Below, one piece after another: positions 59,873 to 64,000 of a DNA stretch of 64,000 bases. The notes beneath the pieces were generated by a model. That model did not search any database and was not told the DNA's origin. It saw nothing but the letters and a program-made list of their open reading frames with translations. Positions within the stretch are counted from its first letter, which is position 1. Each line of letters starts with the position of its first letter. The stretch is from assembly GCA_964401355.1 (NCBI GenBank), contig CAYNYJ010000001.1:1-64000 (forward strand), written 5' to 3'. The position numbers and the translations under genes were made by a program. This DNA comes from SZUA-152 sp964401355 (GTDB lineage Bacteria > Pseudomonadota > Gammaproteobacteria > SZUA-152).

Positions 59873-60250
59873 ATGATTCGCCAACGGGTACGAAAGCTCA
59901 GGACGAGGAAGACACGGACGAGTCCGCTCAAACTGTTGCGGAATACCGTATTTCTGATGGCCACAGCGTTTGCGGTCGTAATTACGGCCGTGATAGTGCC
60001 GAGCAGTACGGTGCTGGCGGAAGCCTGTACTTATCGCGAAGCGTTAATGGCTGTGGAACAAGGAAATACGATGCGTGGATTGGCGTTGATGCGCATGGCG
60101 CGCCTTGATGGTGACCATCGCGCCAACGACTATCTGGCTCGTCACGGCGATGTGGCTGAAATTTCAGCTCATCTGCAATTCTCTCAATTCCAGGCGGTTC
60201 GACCGACCTCCGGTCATCTGGCTTTAAACAATCCCAGGTATCGCAACTAA
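59873..60250 (+). CDS. Small exported protein with Sel1-like motif
   Basis: A 125-residue protein not recognised by name. A basic N-terminus is followed by a membrane or signal segment (FLMATAFAVVITAVIVPSS) with a likely cleavage site after VLA, and a mature part with one Sel1/TPR-like unit (REALMAVEQGNTMRGLALMRMARLDGDHRA). GGGAG precedes ATG. The frame overlaps another open frame that starts at 59779 with a good ribosome-binding site, but only this one gives a signal peptide. It converges on another small Sel1-like gene with a similar layout. Confidence 0.55.
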   Translation: MIRQRVRKLRTRKTRTSPLKLLRNTVFLMATAFAVVITAVIVPSSTVLAEACTYREALMAVEQGNTMRGLALMRMARLDGDHRANDYLARHGDVAEISAHLQFSQFQAVRPTSGHLALNNPRYRN

Positions 60251-60385
60251 TCGTGCGGGGTTTGGGCGTGTCGGGTTTATCCCGCAATGGCCGATGACAG
60301 GAGGTCGGTTCGTTTGTTTCACAAAATGAACGGTTTGGAAGGGATGATTGGCCGGTGGAAAGTGGCCGGACGTTCGTTAGACTGC

Positions 60386-60868
60386 CTAAGTGTTGGCCGC
60401 GCTTATCCCAGTAAACCAACCACGTTTTTGTCCCTTCTCAATAAATTCTTGCGCCGATAACTCACCGTTGGCCGCGGCGCGTTGTAACCACATCAGGCCT
60501 TTGGAACGGTCGGCATGACTGCCTCGAATATACTGTAATCCCAATAAAAACTGGCCAGAAGCATTGTTATTTCTGGCCGCTTTTTGGTACCAGATTTCAG
60601 CCAATTTTGCACTTTTTGGCGTGCCCCAACCATTCTGATACGACAGCCCGACGAACACCTGAGCATCGGCGTGCCCCTGTGTGGCAAGAGTGGTCCACAG
60701 TGCAAAGGACAGGATAAAATTTCCGGCATTAAAGGCTCTCTGTCCAGCCTGAAGACCGTCTAGGTTGTCGCTAGAGGCTAGTGTAGGCAAACAAATGGAC
60801 GCGAAAAGAGCCAGTGCCAATAGTCTTTTCAGACTGTGTGAGTGTGACTTAGACAGCGTATGATGCAT
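60386..60868 (-). CDS. Exported Sel1-repeat protein
   Basis: A 160-residue protein with a signal peptide (SLKRLLALALFASICLPTLAS) and three Sel1-like repeats: GQRAFNAGNFILSFALWTTL, then ADAQVFVGLSYQNGWGTPKS with AEIWYQKAARN, and SGQFLLGLQYIRGSHADRSK with GLMWLQRAAANGE. Such alpha-solenoid repeats mediate protein contacts; no partner can be named. ATG 60868 follows GAGGAAG and gives the signal peptide; the frame continues upstream to 60973 without meaning. Confidence 0.8.
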   Translation of the reverse strand: MHHTLSKSHSHSLKRLLALALFASICLPTLASSDNLDGLQAGQRAFNAGNFILSFALWTTLATQGHADAQVFVGLSYQNGWGTPKSAKLAEIWYQKAARNNNASGQFLLGLQYIRGSHADRSKGLMWLQRAAANGELSAQEFIEKGQKRGWFTGISAANT

Positions 60869-61021
60869 GATCAAATCTTCCTCTTCATAATGGCTATCGT
60901 CCATCGGTAATAGTGCTGAAGGTCTATTTTGATCATTTTTGACGTGCTGCACATTGAGTGTTTTTATGGTCAATGCAGCATTAAAAATTCACAGTAAAAT
61001 CAGTTATTAAGGACTTAAAGC

Positions 61022-61846
61022 TTGGGTAATATCGAGAAATTGCGCGACATCATGGTGGCATTGCGGCACCCGGAAAACGGTTGTCCATGGGATTTGCAAC
61101 AGAATTTTGCCAGCATTGTCCCGCACACCCTCGAAGAGGCTTACGAGGTCGCCAATGCCATTGAGAATGGTGACATGGATGAGTTGCGTGATGAACTGGG
61201 GGACTTACTGTTTCAGGTGGTATTTTATGCCCGCCTGGCTGAGGAGCAGGGAGATTTTGATTTTGAGCAAGTGGTGGATGGCATCATCGATAAACTGATC
61301 CGGCGACACCCACACGTGTTTGCCTCTGCCTATATTGCGGACGTCGAGGCCCAGACCCAGGCCTGGGAAACGCAAAAGGCCGAGGAGCGCAAGCGACGAG
61401 CGGCGCAATCTGCAACGTTGAGTGTGCAGGGCACACTGACAGGCGTTGCGCTCGCCCTGCCAGCATTGTCTCGTGCCACTAAGCTGCAAAAACGGGCGGC
61501 ACGAGTCGGTTTTGACTGGCCCGAGGTCTCTCCCGTGTTGGATAAAGTACTGGAAGAATTGAATGAAGTGAAGGCAGAAATCGCGCAGGGCGGCTCATCG
61601 ATGCGGCTTGAAGAAGAGCTGGGTGATTTGTTGTTTGCCTGTACCAATCTTGCGCGTCATTTGCAGCTTGAACCCGAAACCGCTTTGCGCCGTGCCAACC
61701 GAAAATTCGAGCGGCGTTTTGCCTGTATGGAAGCGCTGGCAAGCCAACAAGGCGTCAGTTTGTCCGAGCTGAACCTGGATGCCTGGGAGGTACTGTGGGA
61801 CGACGTAAAAGCCGATGAGCATTCGGCAGCACGCTGCACGTTCTGA
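61022..61846 (+). CDS. mazG: Nucleoside triphosphate pyrophosphohydrolase MazG
   Basis: Hydrolyses nucleoside triphosphates to monophosphates and moderates the stringent response. The 274-residue product has two MazG domains: the N-terminal one with LRHPENGCPWDLQQNF, LEEAYEVANAI and ELGDLLFQVVFYARLAEE, and the second with LEELNEVKAEI and EEELGDLLFACTNLARHL, where EExxE metal-binding patterns recur. TTG 61022 with AAGGA in front is the start. It is followed by hrpA after 62 bases. Confidence 0.94.
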   Translation: MGNIEKLRDIMVALRHPENGCPWDLQQNFASIVPHTLEEAYEVANAIENGDMDELRDELGDLLFQVVFYARLAEEQGDFDFEQVVDGIIDKLIRRHPHVFASAYIADVEAQTQAWETQKAEERKRRAAQSATLSVQGTLTGVALALPALSRATKLQKRAARVGFDWPEVSPVLDKVLEELNEVKAEIAQGGSSMRLEEELGDLLFACTNLARHLQLEPETALRRANRKFERRFACMEALASQQGVSLSELNLDAWEVLWDDVKADEHSAARCTF

Positions 61847-61908
61847 TTAGTTAATAATTTCGCCAAGCTTTCCAACACATTTTTTTCCAGAATTATAAAA
61901 TAGACGTT

Positions 61909-64000
61909 ATGCCTAACGATTTACAACCGCTCTCGGCGGCCATCACGGATTGCATGAGTCGCGATCAACACGCCTTTCGTCAGTCACTGCGACGTCTCAC
62001 GCGAGCCACAGATTCGAATGAGGCGGATGCGGATAAGCAACGAGTGTTTCTTACCGAGAAAATTGAGGCATCGTGTGCCCGCCAACGACGTCGGGCTGAG
62101 AGTATTCCTGCGCTTGATTTCCCGGCTGACTTGCCCGTGTCACAGCGCCGTGAAGAAATAGCCGAAGCTATTCAAAAACATCAGGTCGTGATTATTGCCG
62201 GGGAAACCGGTTCGGGAAAAACTACGCAATTACCAAAAATATGTCTAGGACTGGGGCGCGGTATCCGAGGCTTTATCGGCCATACCCAGCCTCGCCGTAT
62301 TGCCGCCCGCAGCGTTGCCGCGCGTATTGCCGAAGAGTTGAAAACTACGCTCGGTGAGACGGTGGGCTTTAAGGTACGTTTTTCGGATCACTCGAAATCG
62401 TCCTCGCTCATCAAACTGATGACGGATGGTATTCTGTTGGCAGAATTACAAAACGACCGATATCTGAGTCAATACGATACTCTGATTATTGACGAGGCCC
62501 ATGAGCGCAGTTTAAATATTGATTTCCTGTTAGGTTATCTTAAGCGGCTGTTACCCAAACGTCCCGATTTAAAAGTCATCATTACATCGGCGACTATTGA
62601 CACCGAACGTTTTTCAAAACACTTCAATGATGCGCCAGTGATTTCTGTTATCGGTCGAAGTTACCCGATCGATATTCGCTACCATGCTTTTGATGACGGC
62701 ACGGGTGATGACAAAGCGGAAGGTGACATTAATGATGCGATACTTTCTGCAGTTGATGAACTTGTACAATACGATAATCAGCAGAACATCCAGGGCGATA
62801 TCCTTATTTTTCTCAGCGGTGAAAGAGAAATACGGGAACTCGCCGAGGCCTTGCGCAAACATCACCCCGTCAATACCGATATTCTGCCGCTGTATTCCCG
62901 CCAAAGTGCCAGTGAGCAAAACCGGGTTTTTAAACTGACCGGCCGCCGCCGTATTATTTTGGCCACCAATGTGGCGGAAACCTCGTTAACCGTTCCCGGT
63001 ATTCGTTATGTGGTGGATCCGGGCACTGCACGCATCAGTCGTTACAGTTATCGTAGCAAGGTGCAACGTTTGCCGATTGAAGCCATTGCCCAATCGAGCG
63101 CCAATCAACGGGCCGGACGCTGCGGACGGCTGAGCGATGGCATCTGTATTCGGCTCTATTCTGAGACGGATTTTCTTTCGCGGCCGGAATTTACCCAGCC
63201 GGAAATTCAACGCACAAACCTGGCGGCAGTAATTTTGCAAATGTGCCAGTTGGGTTTAGGCAACCCCGATGAATATCCGTTTATCGATCCACCCGATCAT
63301 CGCTTTATTAACGATGGCTTCCGGTTGTTATTGGAATTGGGTGCCATTGATGCAAAACGAAAGTTGACTTATGTTGGCAAACGTTTGGCGCGTCTGCCCA
63401 TTGATCCACGGCTGGGGCGTATGGTGCTGGCTGCGGAGGAAAAGGCTTGTCTGAATGAAGTATTGATCATTGTCAGTGCATTGAGTGTGCAGGATGCACG
63501 CGAACGCCCGGTCGAAAAACAACAAAAAGCTGATGAGAAGCATCGTGAATTTCGCGATCAAGATTCCGATTTTGTGGCGATGCTGAATCTTTGGAAGATC
63601 TATCAAGACCGTAAAAAACATCTGACGCAGAATAAACTTCGGCAATATTGCAAGCAACATTTTTTATCGTTTATGCGTCTGAGAGAATGGTCGGAGACCT
63701 ATCAGCAATTAGCCAGCCTGGTGAAAGGCATGGGAATAAAAACCAATCATTCCCCGGCAGAGTATTCGGCAATACACCAGGCCTTGTTGACAGGCTTGCT
63801 GGGTAATATTGGTGTTAAACATCAGTCGGATACGAAAAAGGCCGATGAAAAACGGAAAAAAATTCAGCCTTATCTCGGTGCACGCAATACGGAGTTCCGA
63901 CTATTTCCTGGTTCGGGCCTGTCCAAAAAGGCTCCGGCCTGGATGATGTCCGCGGAACTGGTCGAGACCAGCCGTTTATTTGCGAGACAAAATGCCCGCA
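61909..64000 (+). CDS. hrpA: ATP-dependent RNA helicase HrpA (3' end outside window)
   Basis: DEAH-box helicase; the E. coli enzyme resolves stalled ribosomes and processes mRNA. The window holds 697 codons without a stop, roughly the first half of a protein that usually has about 1300 residues. Visible are Walker A GETGSGKTTQ (about residues 98-107), TQPRRIAARSVAARIAEEL, the DEAH box in IIDEAHERSLNIDFLLGYL, the SAT motif ITSATIDTERF, ATNVAETSLTVPG and QRAGRCGR. ATG 61909 gives a start typical of the family. It should continue to the right of the window. Confidence 0.95.
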   Translation, partial: MPNDLQPLSAAITDCMSRDQHAFRQSLRRLTRATDSNEADADKQRVFLTEKIEASCARQRRRAESIPALDFPADLPVSQRREEIAEAIQKHQVVIIAGETGSGKTTQLPKICLGLGRGIRGFIGHTQPRRIAARSVAARIAEELKTTLGETVGFKVRFSDHSKSSSLIKLMTDGILLAELQNDRYLSQYDTLIIDEAHERSLNIDFLLGYLKRLLPKRPDLKVIITSATIDTERFSKHFNDAPVISVIGRSYPIDIRYHAFDDGTGDDKAEGDINDAILSAVDELVQYDNQQNIQGDILIFLSGEREIRELAEALRKHHPVNTDILPLYSRQSASEQNRVFKLTGRRRIILATNVAETSLTVPGIRYVVDPGTARISRYSYRSKVQRLPIEAIAQSSANQRAGRCGRLSDGICIRLYSETDFLSRPEFTQPEIQRTNLAAVILQMCQLGLGNPDEYPFIDPPDHRFINDGFRLLLELGAIDAKRKLTYVGKRLARLPIDPRLGRMVLAAEEKACLNEVLIIVSALSVQDARERPVEKQQKADEKHREFRDQDSDFVAMLNLWKIYQDRKKHLTQNKLRQYCKQHFLSFMRLREWSETYQQLASLVKGMGIKTNHSPAEYSAIHQALLTGLLGNIGVKHQSDTKKADEKRKKIQPYLGARNTEFRLFPGSGLSKKAPAWMMSAELVETSRLFARQNAR

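Noticed and set aside
59779..60108. 109-codon frame overlapping the small Sel1-like gene
   Set aside because: It has a good GGAGG before ATG, but the product has no signal peptide, motif or recognisable composition, whereas the overlapping +1 frame encodes a clear exported protein. A short leader peptide remains possible.
1..64000. CRISPR arrays, rRNA genes, toxin-antitoxin or defence modules
   Set aside because: No direct-repeat array, rRNA sequence or defence-gene set was seen. RatA is sometimes labelled a toxin, but here it has its ordinary housekeeping context with rnfH.

Overview
The window reads as a chromosomal segment of a gammaproteobacterium, probably a chemolithoautotroph. The support is a classic gammaproteobacterial housekeeping order (ssrA-smpB, ratA-rnfH, bamE/fur/recN/nadK, hrcA-grpE-dnaK-dnaJ, dapB-carA-carB-greA-yhbY-rlmE-ftsH-folP-glmM-tpiA-secG-tRNA-Leu), a tmRNA tag ANDDNYALAA, GreB and RNase E of the gammaproteobacterial type, and a phosphoribulokinase gene (Calvin cycle). 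No RuBisCO, rRNA operon or CRISPR array lies in the window, so species and autotrophy remain inferences.

Layout. 1-2443: the end of an integrative element placed at the 3' end of ssrA, with an intact P4-type integrase and a second, broken integrase carrying an in-frame TGA. 2444-9546: tmRNA and SmpB (ribosome rescue), an NSS-type sodium-coupled transporter, RatA/RnfH, BamE, Fur, RecN and NadK. 9547-10594: an IS200/IS605-type insertion sequence followed by an inverted pair of REP-like palindromes. 10595-15910: HrcA, GrpE, DnaK and DnaJ, with a near-consensus heat-shock promoter before dnaK. 16055-22567: an exported DsrE-like protein, DapB, both carbamoyl-phosphate synthase subunits and GreA. 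22570-30563: a membrane protein, YhbY, RlmE, FtsH, FolP, GlmM, TpiA, SecG and tRNA-Leu(GAG). 30649-45658: a complete 14-gene nuoA-N operon for respiratory complex I behind a good sigma-70 promoter. 45739-48723: a greB-mobA-mobB-moeA operon on the minus strand, for molybdopterin-guanine dinucleotide cofactor.

48724-51102 is a compact mercury-resistance locus: a MerR-type promoter with a 20-bp spacer, a very small lipoprotein-like ORF, merA and merR, without recognisable merT or merP. 51259-64000: a low-molecular-weight phosphatase, RNase E (convergent with it, separated by two hairpins), RluC, a HAD phosphatase, an SppA-type protease, phosphoribulokinase with an apparent internal insertion, Maf, two small exported Sel1-like proteins, MazG and the first 697 codons of the HrpA helicase, which runs off the right edge.

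No clearly unprecedented multi-gene system was found. The points most worth a second look are the mer locus with its tiny Cys-containing lipoprotein candidate, the insertion in phosphoribulokinase, the terminator inside the putative rne leader, the REP-like pair with a compensated base pair beside the IS200 copy, and the near-perfect 28-bp dyad before greB. Most intergenic structures are read by eye from sequence and have not been folded or searched.
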